Assembly (NCBI RefSeq): GCF_900111555.1
Contig: NZ_FOHZ01000009.1
Span: forward strand, 62,001 to 126,000
From: Marinobacter segnicrescens
GTDB taxonomy: Bacteria; Pseudomonadota; Gammaproteobacteria; Pseudomonadales; Oleiphilaceae
DNA: 64,000 bases
Direction: 5' to 3'
The notes under the pieces were generated by a model. It searched no databases, was not told where the DNA came from, and was given only the letters and a program-made list of their open reading frames with translations. Each line of letters starts with the position of its first letter. Within the stretch, counting starts at the first letter, position 1. Shown piece after piece: positions 44,369 to 51,160 of this stretch. Position numbers and translations under genes: made by a program.

Positions 44369-45589
44369 ATGAGCAGCGGAACACTGGTGATTTGCGGGCA
44401 CGGCATGGTGGCCCAGCGGCTGCTGGAACACCTGTGTGAAGGTGGCCACCCCTTCAGCCGGGTCGTAGTGCTTGGTGCCGAGTCGGAGCCGGCCTACAAC
44501 CGGGTGTTGCTGTCATCCGTGCTGGCCGGAGATGCCACGCTGGATCAGCTTCGGCTAAGGGACGACGCCTGGTTCGACGCGAACGGTGTCGAGCGCTATT
44601 ACGGTGACCCGGTCACCACCATCGACCGAACCTATCAGCAGATCATCACTGCAGCAGGCAGGGAACTGGCGTACGACACGCTGGTGCTGGCCACCGGTGC
44701 CAGGCCGGCGCCCCTGGGCATCCCCGGTGATGACCTGGAGGGCGTGCTGACCTTCCGCGACCTGCGGGACACCCATCAGCTGATCGAACTGAGCCAGCGT
44801 CATGGTCGCGCCGTGGTCATTGGTGGCGGGTTCCTCGGACTGGAAGCAGCCGAGGGACTGCGTTGTCGGGGTATGGCAGTCACCGTGCTGCATCGCAACC
44901 CGCACCTGCTCAACCGGCAGTTGGACACCACGGGTAGCAAACTGCTGGCCGCCAGCCTGATGCAACGTGGCCTGAGCATCCGCACCGGCGTCAGACCTTG
45001 TGCGCTGCTGGGCAAGCGCCGGGTACGGGCGGTGCAGCTGGATGACAGCAACCTGGTCAGTACCGACCTGGTCATTACCGCCGCCGGTATTACACCCAAT
45101 GCCGGGCTGGCCATTACTGCCGGGCTGGACTGTGGACGGGGTATCCGCGTCAGCCGCCAGCTCCGAACCAGTGATCCCGCCATCTTTGCCCTGGGGGAAT
45201 GTTGTGAAATCGACGGGCAGACATTCGGCCTGGTGGACCCGGGCTATGAGCAGGCCCGTGTACTGGCGCAGGTGCTGAAAGGTTCCGACCAGGGCGCGGT
45301 TTTCCGGAGCACCACCCAGCCCACCCGACTGAAGATCAGCGGCATTCCCATCTTTTCCTGCGGCCAGACCCGACCGGATGAAAACACCGAATCCATCGTC
45401 TGGCAGGACCATGGCCAGAACCGTTATTGCCGTCTGCTACTGCGGGACGGTCGTCTGGTGGGCTCTGTGCTGTTCGGCGAAACCCGTGACGGCCCCTGGT
45501 ATGCGGAGCAGATTCACAAAGGCAATGACCTTACCCCGTGGCGGGCGACCCTGGCCTTCGGCCGGGACTACTGCGAACAGGCTGCCTGA
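44369..45589 (+). CDS. nasC: NAD(P)H-dependent FAD oxidoreductase, NasC/NirB N-terminal-like
   Basis: This 406-residue flavoprotein aligns with the first half of NirB encoded next to it: GTLVICGHGMVAQRLLEHL against KTLIVIGNGMVGHHFLEQF. The FAD motif is at the N-terminus and the NADH motif is VVIGGGFLGLEAAEGLRCRG. In Klebsiella, NasC is the NADH-oxidising subunit that feeds electrons to NasA; context and similarity suggest the same here, although the protein stops without the C-terminal iron-sulfur part seen in some NasC. The start at 44369 follows GGGAG at seven bases. It is 36 bases from nirB. Confidence 0.75.
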   Translation: MSSGTLVICGHGMVAQRLLEHLCEGGHPFSRVVVLGAESEPAYNRVLLSSVLAGDATLDQLRLRDDAWFDANGVERYYGDPVTTIDRTYQQIITAAGRELAYDTLVLATGARPAPLGIPGDDLEGVLTFRDLRDTHQLIELSQRHGRAVVIGGGFLGLEAAEGLRCRGMAVTVLHRNPHLLNRQLDTTGSKLLAASLMQRGLSIRTGVRPCALLGKRRVRAVQLDDSNLVSTDLVITAAGITPNAGLAITAGLDCGRGIRVSRQLRTSDPAIFALGECCEIDGQTFGLVDPGYEQARVLAQVLKGSDQGAVFRSTTQPTRLKISGIPIFSCGQTRPDENTESIVWQDHGQNRYCRLLLRDGRLVGSVLFGETRDGPWYAEQIHKGNDLTPWRATLAFGRDYCEQAA

Positions 45590-45625
45590 GCGACGGCGCC
45601 AACGTATTTGAGAGAGGACAGACCC

Positions 45626-48139
45626 ATGAGCAACAAAACCCTGATCGTCATCGGTAACGGCATGGTCGGCCATCACTTTCTGGAGCAGTTCGCCGACTCC
45701 CCGGCCGCTGCCGGCTTCAACGTCCTGGTTTTCGGAGAGGAAAAGCAGCTGGCCTACGACCGGGTGCACCTGTCCGAATACTTCAGTGGCTCCACCCACG
45801 CTGACCTGGCCATGGGCACCGCCGACTGGTACCGGGAAAAGGGCATTGATCTGCACCTGCAAGAGCCGGTTACCGACATCGACCGGGAAGGTCGCGTCGT
45901 CACCACCCCTGAAGGCACATACCACTATGATGAGCTGGTGTTGGCCACCGGCTCCTATCCGTTCGTGCCGCCCATCAACGGCAAGGATAACGCCAACTGC
46001 TTTGTCTATCGCACCCTGGAAGACCTCGACCGTATCCGCGCCTGCGCTGAGGGCGCCCGTACCGGGGTGGTTGTCGGCGGAGGTCTGCTGGGGCTGGAAG
46101 CGGCCAATGCCCTGAAAAGCCTTGGACTGGATGCCCATGTGGTGGAATTCGCCCCACGCCTGATGCCGGTGCAGCTGGATGACGACGGCGGCGCCCTGCT
46201 CCGCCGCAAGATCGAACAGCTGGGCGTACAGGTGCATACCGAGAAGGCGACCACCGCGATTGTGGACGGTGAAAGCAGCCGCCTGCGCATGGACTTCAGT
46301 GATGAATCCTTCCTGGAAACGGACCTGATCGTGTTCTCCGCCGGCATCCGCCCCCAGGACACCCTGGCCCGTTCCTGCGGCCTGGAAATCGGTGATCGCG
46401 GCGGAGTCATCATCAACAACCAGTGCACCACCTCCGATCCGCATATCCACGCCATCGGCGAATGCGCCTTGTGGAACCAGCAGGTTTTTGGCCTGGTGGC
46501 ACCAGGCTACACCATGGCCCGCACCCTGAGCGCCTTCCTCAATGACGACCGGGATGCAGCCTTCACCGGTGCCGACATGAGCACCAAGCTCAAACTGCTG
46601 GGTGTGGATGTGGGCTCCATCGGCGATGCCCACGCCCGGACCCCGGGCGCCCGCAATATCCGCTTTAACGACGAAAAGGCCGGCCACTACCGCCGCATGG
46701 TCATCAACGAGGATGGCAAGAAACTGCTCGGGGCCATCCTGGTGGGGGACAACAGCCATTACGATACCCTGCTGCAATACTGCCTAAACGGCATCGACCT
46801 GCCGGAAAACCCGGAGTCGCTGATCCTGCCGGAAAGTCAGGGGGGTGCCCCCACCCTCGGCCCCGACGCCCTGCCGGACTCCGCCTCCATCTGCTCCTGC
46901 CACAACGTCACCAAGGGCGACGTGTGCTGCGCCATCGATGCCGGCGCCACCGACCTGGGCGCGGTTAAAGCCGGAACCAAAGCCAGCACCGGCTGCGGCG
47001 GCTGTGCCGCCCTGCTCAAGAACCTGGTGGACAGCGAGCTGGAGAAGCGCGGCGTGGAGGTCAGCAAGGATATCTGTGAGCACTTCCCCTACAGCCGCCA
47101 GGACCTGTTCAACATTGTCAGGGTCAACGGCATCCGAACCTTCCGCACGTTAATCCGGCAGCATGGCAAGGGGCATGGTTGCGATATCTGCAAACCCACG
47201 GTGGCGTCCATCCTGGCGACCTGCTGGAACGAGCACATCCTGGCCACGGACCATGTTCCGCTGCAGGACACCAATGACACCTTCATGGCCAACATGCAGA
47301 AGAACGGTACCTACTCCATTGTGCCCCGCATACCCGGGGGAGAGATCACACCAGACAAGTTGATTGTGTTGGGAGAGGTAGCGAAGGAGTACGACCTGTA
47401 TACCAAGATCACCGGCGGCCAGCGGGTGGACCTGTTCGGCGCTACCCTGGGCGAACTGCCGGAGATCTGGGAGAAGCTCATTGCCGCCGGTTTCGAGACC
47501 GGCCACGCCTACGGCAAGTCCCTGCGTACGGTCAAGTCCTGTGTTGGCAGTACCTGGTGCCGCTATGGCGTGCAGGACAGTGTGGGCATGGCGATCCATC
47601 TGGAGCACCGCTACAAGGGCCTGCGCGCGCCCCACAAGGTCAAGATGGCGGTGTCAGGCTGCACCCGGGAATGCGCGGAGGCCCAGAGCAAGGACATCGG
47701 TGTGATCGCCACTGAAAACGGCTGGAACCTGTATGTATGCGGCAATGGCGGCATGCGCCCCCGCCATGCGGACCTGTTTGCCACCGACCTGTCTGATGAC
47801 GAGCTGATCCGCATCATCGACCGGGTCCTGATGTTCTACGTGCGCACTGCCGACAGGCTGCAGCGCACCAGTGTGTGGATGGAGAACATGGAGGGGGGCC
47901 TGGATTACCTGAAGCAGGTTGTTCTGGAGGACAGCCTGGGGATCTGTGCGGAACTCGAGCAGCACATGGCGGATATTGTGGGCACCTACCAGTGTGAGTG
48001 GAAGTCTGCGGTGGAGGATCCGCAGAAGCGCAAGCGGTTCCGGGAGTTTGTGAATGCCCCTGGGCAGAAGGATCCGGTACAGCAGTGGACTACGGAGCGG
48101 TTCCAGCGGCGGCCTGTTTTGGCGTCCGGGGAGGCCTGA
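45626..48139 (+). CDS. nirB: Assimilatory nitrite reductase [NAD(P)H] large subunit NirB
   Basis: This 837-residue cytoplasmic enzyme reduces nitrite to ammonium with NADH. Order of domains: FAD/NAD-binding half (VIGNGMVGHHFLEQF; VVVGGGLLGLEAANALKSLG), a BFD-type [2Fe-2S] domain (ICSCHNVTKGDVCCAIDAG and TGCGGCAALL), then the siroheme/[4Fe-4S] ferredoxin-like half. The siroheme cysteines are seen in SCVGSTWCRYG and VSGCTRECAEAQSKD. The length is standard. The ATG at 45626 (MSNKT) is chosen, as the six earlier codons have no ribosome site. nirD lies 490 bases downstream, behind an unusual repeat-rich gap. Confidence 0.95.
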   Translation: MSNKTLIVIGNGMVGHHFLEQFADSPAAAGFNVLVFGEEKQLAYDRVHLSEYFSGSTHADLAMGTADWYREKGIDLHLQEPVTDIDREGRVVTTPEGTYHYDELVLATGSYPFVPPINGKDNANCFVYRTLEDLDRIRACAEGARTGVVVGGGLLGLEAANALKSLGLDAHVVEFAPRLMPVQLDDDGGALLRRKIEQLGVQVHTEKATTAIVDGESSRLRMDFSDESFLETDLIVFSAGIRPQDTLARSCGLEIGDRGGVIINNQCTTSDPHIHAIGECALWNQQVFGLVAPGYTMARTLSAFLNDDRDAAFTGADMSTKLKLLGVDVGSIGDAHARTPGARNIRFNDEKAGHYRRMVINEDGKKLLGAILVGDNSHYDTLLQYCLNGIDLPENPESLILPESQGGAPTLGPDALPDSASICSCHNVTKGDVCCAIDAGATDLGAVKAGTKASTGCGGCAALLKNLVDSELEKRGVEVSKDICEHFPYSRQDLFNIVRVNGIRTFRTLIRQHGKGHGCDICKPTVASILATCWNEHILATDHVPLQDTNDTFMANMQKNGTYSIVPRIPGGEITPDKLIVLGEVAKEYDLYTKITGGQRVDLFGATLGELPEIWEKLIAAGFETGHAYGKSLRTVKSCVGSTWCRYGVQDSVGMAIHLEHRYKGLRAPHKVKMAVSGCTRECAEAQSKDIGVIATENGWNLYVCGNGGMRPRHADLFATDLSDDELIRIIDRVLMFYVRTADRLQRTSVWMENMEGGLDYLKQVVLEDSLGICAELEQHMADIVGTYQCEWKSAVEDPQKRKRFREFVNAPGQKDPVQQWTTERFQRRPVLASGEA

Positions 48140-48146
48140 GGCTTCG

Positions 48147-48260
48147 TCGTTAGTCTGCGGGTTGGGGGCGGGGTCGTTGGCCTGCCAGTTTGGGGGCTGG
48201 GGTCGCTAGCCTGCGGGTTTGAGGGCTGGGGTCGCTAGCCTGCCAGGTTGGGGGCTGGAG
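48147..48260 (+). repeat. 29-base G-rich tandem repeat after nirB
   Basis: Four imperfect copies of a 27-29 base unit, of which TCGCTAGCCTGCGGGTTTG is the first part, lie head to tail at 48147-48260. Each ends with runs of G, so G-quadruplex formation is possible on the plus strand. They start eight bases after the nirB stop. Confidence 0.85.
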
Positions 48261-48266
48261 TCGCGC

Positions 48267-48338
48267 GGGGGTTCTTTTCTTCCGGAAATCGAAAACTCGC
48301 TTCGCTCAGACAACGATTCCCTGCAGAAAAGAACCCCC
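48267..48338. repeat. Palindromic element, family 1 (copy B, nirB-nirD gap)
   Basis: GGGGGTTCTTTTC (48267-48279) pairs with GAAAAGAACCCCC (48326-48338). Inner arms AATCG and CGATT flank the core AACTCGCTTCGCTCAGACA (48294-48312), which is identical to copy A. The outer arms share no sequence with copy A beyond the initial G-run. Confidence 0.85.
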
Positions 48339-48378
48339 ACACACCTCCGGCGGACTTAAGGGGTGACCCAAGGTAAAG

Positions 48379-48419
48379 GACAAGGACAAAGACAAAGACA
48401 AAGACAAAGACAAAGACAA
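48379..48419 (+). repeat. Hexanucleotide (ACAAAG)n tract between nirB and nirD
   Basis: GACAAA-type hexamers repeat about six to seven times at 48379-48419 (ACAAGGACAAAGACAAAGAC and on). It is non-coding, on the nirB-nirD spacer between two palindromic elements, and may vary in length between strains. Confidence 0.85.
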
Positions 48420-48470
48420 CGAAAGTAAAACCCGGTTTCTTGTTGAGAGCTGCAACCAATTCGATCACGG

Positions 48471-48556
48471 CGGGGTGGGGGTGGTCTTCCGCAGGGAAAA
48501 AAGGTGTCTGAGCCAAGCGAGTTCTTTTTTCACGGAGGAAGACCACCCCCACCCCG
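48471..48556. repeat. Palindromic element, family 1 (copy C, nirB-nirD gap)
   Basis: CGGGGTGGGGGTGGTCTTCC (48471-48490) and its exact complement (48537-48556) form a 20-base stem. The core lies in the opposite orientation to copy B: TGTCTGAGCCAAGCGAGTT (48505-48523), one base different from the complement of copies A and B. Copies B and C therefore face each other. Confidence 0.85.
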
Positions 48557-48628
48557 GCGCAGGCACGATATCAAACAGCGGTCTCCCAAAGCGCAAGGGA
48601 GCCGAACCGAAGAAAAAGGATACAAGCC

Positions 48629-48997
48629 ATGAAAACCACGACCCAATGGAACATCGTCTGCACCGTAGACGACCTGGTACCAGAATCCGGCATCGCGGTA
48701 TGGACCGATGATGGCCCGGTGGCCATTTTCTACCTGCCGCACCGACTGCCGGCGCTGTTCGCCATCAGCCACACCGACCCGTTCAGCGGTGCCAATGTCC
48801 TGGCCCGGGGTATTACCGGCGACCTGAAAGGCCAGCCCGTGGTGGCCTCCCCGTTGTACAAGCAACACTTCAACCTCGTCACCGGCCAGTGCCTGGAAGA
48901 TGACACCGTGAGGGTAAACAGCTACCGGGTCCTGCTGGACGGCAACGCAGTGAGGCTGGAAGTCAGCAAGGCAAGGTCCATGGCGAAAGCCGCCTGA
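48629..48997 (+). CDS. nirD: Nitrite reductase small subunit NirD
   Basis: This 122-residue protein is the Rieske-like small subunit of NADH nitrite reductase. The NirD features include WNIVCTVDDLVPESGIAVW, IFYLPHRLPALFAISHTDPF and the family block VVASPLYKQHFNLVTGQCLE. As in other NirD proteins the two Cys of a real Rieske cluster are lacking at their usual places (here SHTDPFSG and SPLYKQHF). It is the last gene of the operon. The 490-base gap after nirB carries a tandem repeat, two palindromes and a hexamer tract, but no other promoter was recognised. Confidence 0.92.
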   Translation: MKTTTQWNIVCTVDDLVPESGIAVWTDDGPVAIFYLPHRLPALFAISHTDPFSGANVLARGITGDLKGQPVVASPLYKQHFNLVTGQCLEDDTVRVNSYRVLLDGNAVRLEVSKARSMAKAA

Positions 48998-49053
48998 TCA
49001 CAGCATCACCTCCCTTCATTGCACGTGCTGCAACGCAGCGCGTAGAGGTCTTA

Positions 49054-49127
49054 CCGGGGTTCGTTTCTGCAGTGAATCGTTGTCTGAGCGAACCGAGTTT
49101 TCGATTCCCGGAAGAAACAAACCCCGG
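49054..49127. repeat. Palindromic element, family 1 (copy D, downstream of nirD)
   Basis: CCGGGGTTCGTTTCT (49054-49068) pairs with AGAAACAAACCCCGG (49113-49127) with one mismatch, and AATCG/CGATT arms lie inside. The core TGTCTGAGCGAACCGAGTT (49081-49099) is the reverse complement of the core of copies A and B with one change. The rest of the gap, 49128-49406, is AT-rich and probably holds the promoter of the next gene; nothing else was recognised there. Confidence 0.82.
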
Positions 49128-49406
49128 CTGAGACTCCTGCACCGTAGCTATAACCAACCCGTTCCCAAAACCATCCCGGACACGCCGGATACAACCTTTA
49201 ACACAACGCTCTGGTCACTTTCTGCTACAGTAATCAAACAATACCGTAGGCACTGATTAATTAGCGTGACACATAAATACAAATTAATCGGACTGTAGGG
49301 TTCAACCCCCTATTTGTAATCCGATGAAAACTCATTCAAACCATTTCGTGGTAATCTTGGCGCACTTTAAAACAACCGTACAAGAACTGACCAAGTCAGC
49401 GGAAAG

Positions 49407-50513
49407 ATGACGGCAGAAAGCATCGAGCAAAGGATACAGCGAGCCCAGTCCCTGCGCCTGAAGCGAATGATCTGGGGCTTTGCGAACCACGCCTGTACGG
49501 CCCTTGCGGTAATCGGCCTCTACCTTGGTGGCTTCCTGCCAATGGAGCCAGTGCTCGTATTCTTCGCCAGCAGCCTGCTGTGCGGAACCCTTCTGGTGCT
49601 TGTACTGCAGTTCGGCATTAACCTGCGGTTCAAAGATCCCAGTATGACCATGATCCAGATCATCTGGCCGGTCATTCCTTCCCTGTATGTCATGTTCTTT
49701 GTCGCCCTTCCCCAGGGACGCATCCTGTTCCTGTTGCTGGCCACCGGCGGCATTATGTTCGGCGCCCTGGCCCTGAACCGGCGGCAGATGCTGACCATCG
49801 CCTGGCTGTTCTGGCTGGGCTACCTGGGGTTGGTACTGGTGCTGGGCTGGCTGGCTCCAGAGCGAATCTACTGGCCGCTGGAAGCGGTTACCCTGTTTGC
49901 CTACGCCTCGGTGTTGTCCATCGTTGCCTACCTTGGCAGCTTTATTTCCGAGCTAAGGCACCAACTCAGTATCCGCAACCGGGAACTGAAGCACGCCAAC
50001 GTGGAGCTGGTGGAACTGGCGACACGCGACTCCCTGACCAGTCTGCCCAACCGCCGCACAGTGATGGAACAATTCGAACGGGAAGTCGCCCGCAGTGAAC
50101 GGCAGTCTCCCGGCCCCAAGGCGCTGGGCATCAGCGTGCTGGATATTGACCACTTCAAACGCATAAATGACACGTTTGGCCACCAGGCCGGGGACGAAAT
50201 CCTGCGCAAGGTCAGCCGCACCATTCAGGCGACCATTCGTAAAGGCGATTACGTGGGACGCATTGGCGGGGAGGAATTTCTGCTGATTTTCCCGGATACA
50301 TCGCCAGACCATGCCGTGCCCGCAGCGGAGCGCATCCGCAAGGCGGTAGAAGCGCTACGCTTTGATGAATTGCCTGAGGGATACCGGGTCACCGTGTCCC
50401 AGGGCGTGACAATTCACCAGGTCGGTGAAACCCTGCAGACCACCTTCAAGCGAGCCGATGAGGCACTCTACCAGGCCAAAAACAGCGGCCGTAACCAGGT
50501 TCTTGCGGCCTGA
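49407..50513 (+). CDS. Membrane diguanylate cyclase with six-helix N-terminal sensor
   Basis: This 368-residue protein joins six N-terminal hydrophobic helices (ACTALAVIGLYLGGFLPM up to SVLSIVAYLGSFISELRHQL) to a GGDEF domain through a short coiled coil. The active site reads VGRIGGEEFLLIFPDT, the GGEEF form that is normally active, and RKGD five residues before it is an I-site. The membrane part is MASE-like and probably senses a membrane or small-molecule cue. It makes c-di-GMP. It is a second diguanylate cyclase in the window; no phosphodiesterase with an intact active site was seen. Confidence 0.88.
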   Translation: MTAESIEQRIQRAQSLRLKRMIWGFANHACTALAVIGLYLGGFLPMEPVLVFFASSLLCGTLLVLVLQFGINLRFKDPSMTMIQIIWPVIPSLYVMFFVALPQGRILFLLLATGGIMFGALALNRRQMLTIAWLFWLGYLGLVLVLGWLAPERIYWPLEAVTLFAYASVLSIVAYLGSFISELRHQLSIRNRELKHANVELVELATRDSLTSLPNRRTVMEQFEREVARSERQSPGPKALGISVLDIDHFKRINDTFGHQAGDEILRKVSRTIQATIRKGDYVGRIGGEEFLLIFPDTSPDHAVPAAERIRKAVEALRFDELPEGYRVTVSQGVTIHQVGETLQTTFKRADEALYQAKNSGRNQVLAA

Positions 50514-50560
50514 GGCAATTGCTGCCGCCACCCGACCAGGAACAACCCCAGCCCAGGGAA

Positions 50561-51160
50561 TCACCCCCCCAGCAAATGATCCAGTGGCTGACTGTAACCC
50601 GGTGCAAACACTTCCAGGAAATACCTCACTTCCGGCAGGCCTTCCTGCTCCAGCCGTTCACGGATCTGCTGGGCGGCGGGCTCAAATTCCCGGTTGCCGG
50701 CCTGGATTTCCGCCTCACATTTGAGCAGGGCCGACAACCGGTCTGCTGCCTTCACCAGCTCCGCCACATCCGGCTGCCAGCGTGATTCCTGGATATAGAG
50801 GGCAAAGTCAGACTGCAGGCTTTCGGGCAGCAGCGCCAGTAGCTCATCGGATGCCTTGTGCTCGATGTCCCGGAAGGCTTCGCGCATCACCTTCGAGTGA
50901 TACTTTACCGGGGTCGGCATATCACCGGTGATCACTTCGGAGGCGTCGTGGTACAGGGCTGCGGTGGCGACCGTTTCAGGATTGACCTGGCCGTCAAAGT
51001 GCCGGTTACGGATCACCGCCAGGGCATGGGCCAGCGTCGCCACTTCCCATGAATGGGTAGCAACGTTCTCTTCAATCGCGTTGCGCATCAAGCCCCAGCG
51101 GCGAATCCACCGCAACCGGCCAATATAGGCAAAGAAATGACTCAGGCCCTGCCCGCTCAT
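50561..51160 (-). CDS. yfbR: 5'-deoxynucleotidase YfbR-like (HD domain)
   Basis: This 199-residue HD-domain phosphohydrolase dephosphorylates deoxynucleoside 5'-monophosphates. The metal ligands are visible: His in NVATHSWEVATLAHAL, the HD pair in AALYHDASEVITGDMPTPVKY, and the distant Asp in KAADRLSALLKCEAEI. These are close to E. coli YfbR in spacing. The start overlaps the DUF748 gene stop in ATGA, so it is translated from the same message. The link between the two functions is not known. Confidence 0.9.
   Translation of the reverse strand: MSGQGLSHFFAYIGRLRWIRRWGLMRNAIEENVATHSWEVATLAHALAVIRNRHFDGQVNPETVATAALYHDASEVITGDMPTPVKYHSKVMREAFRDIEHKASDELLALLPESLQSDFALYIQESRWQPDVAELVKAADRLSALLKCEAEIQAGNREFEPAAQQIRERLEQEGLPEVRYFLEVFAPGYSQPLDHLLGG

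Noticed and set aside
48379..48419. Possible CRISPR-like array in the nirB-nirD gap
   Set aside because: The units are six bases long without spacers, and no cas gene is near; this is a simple-sequence tract.
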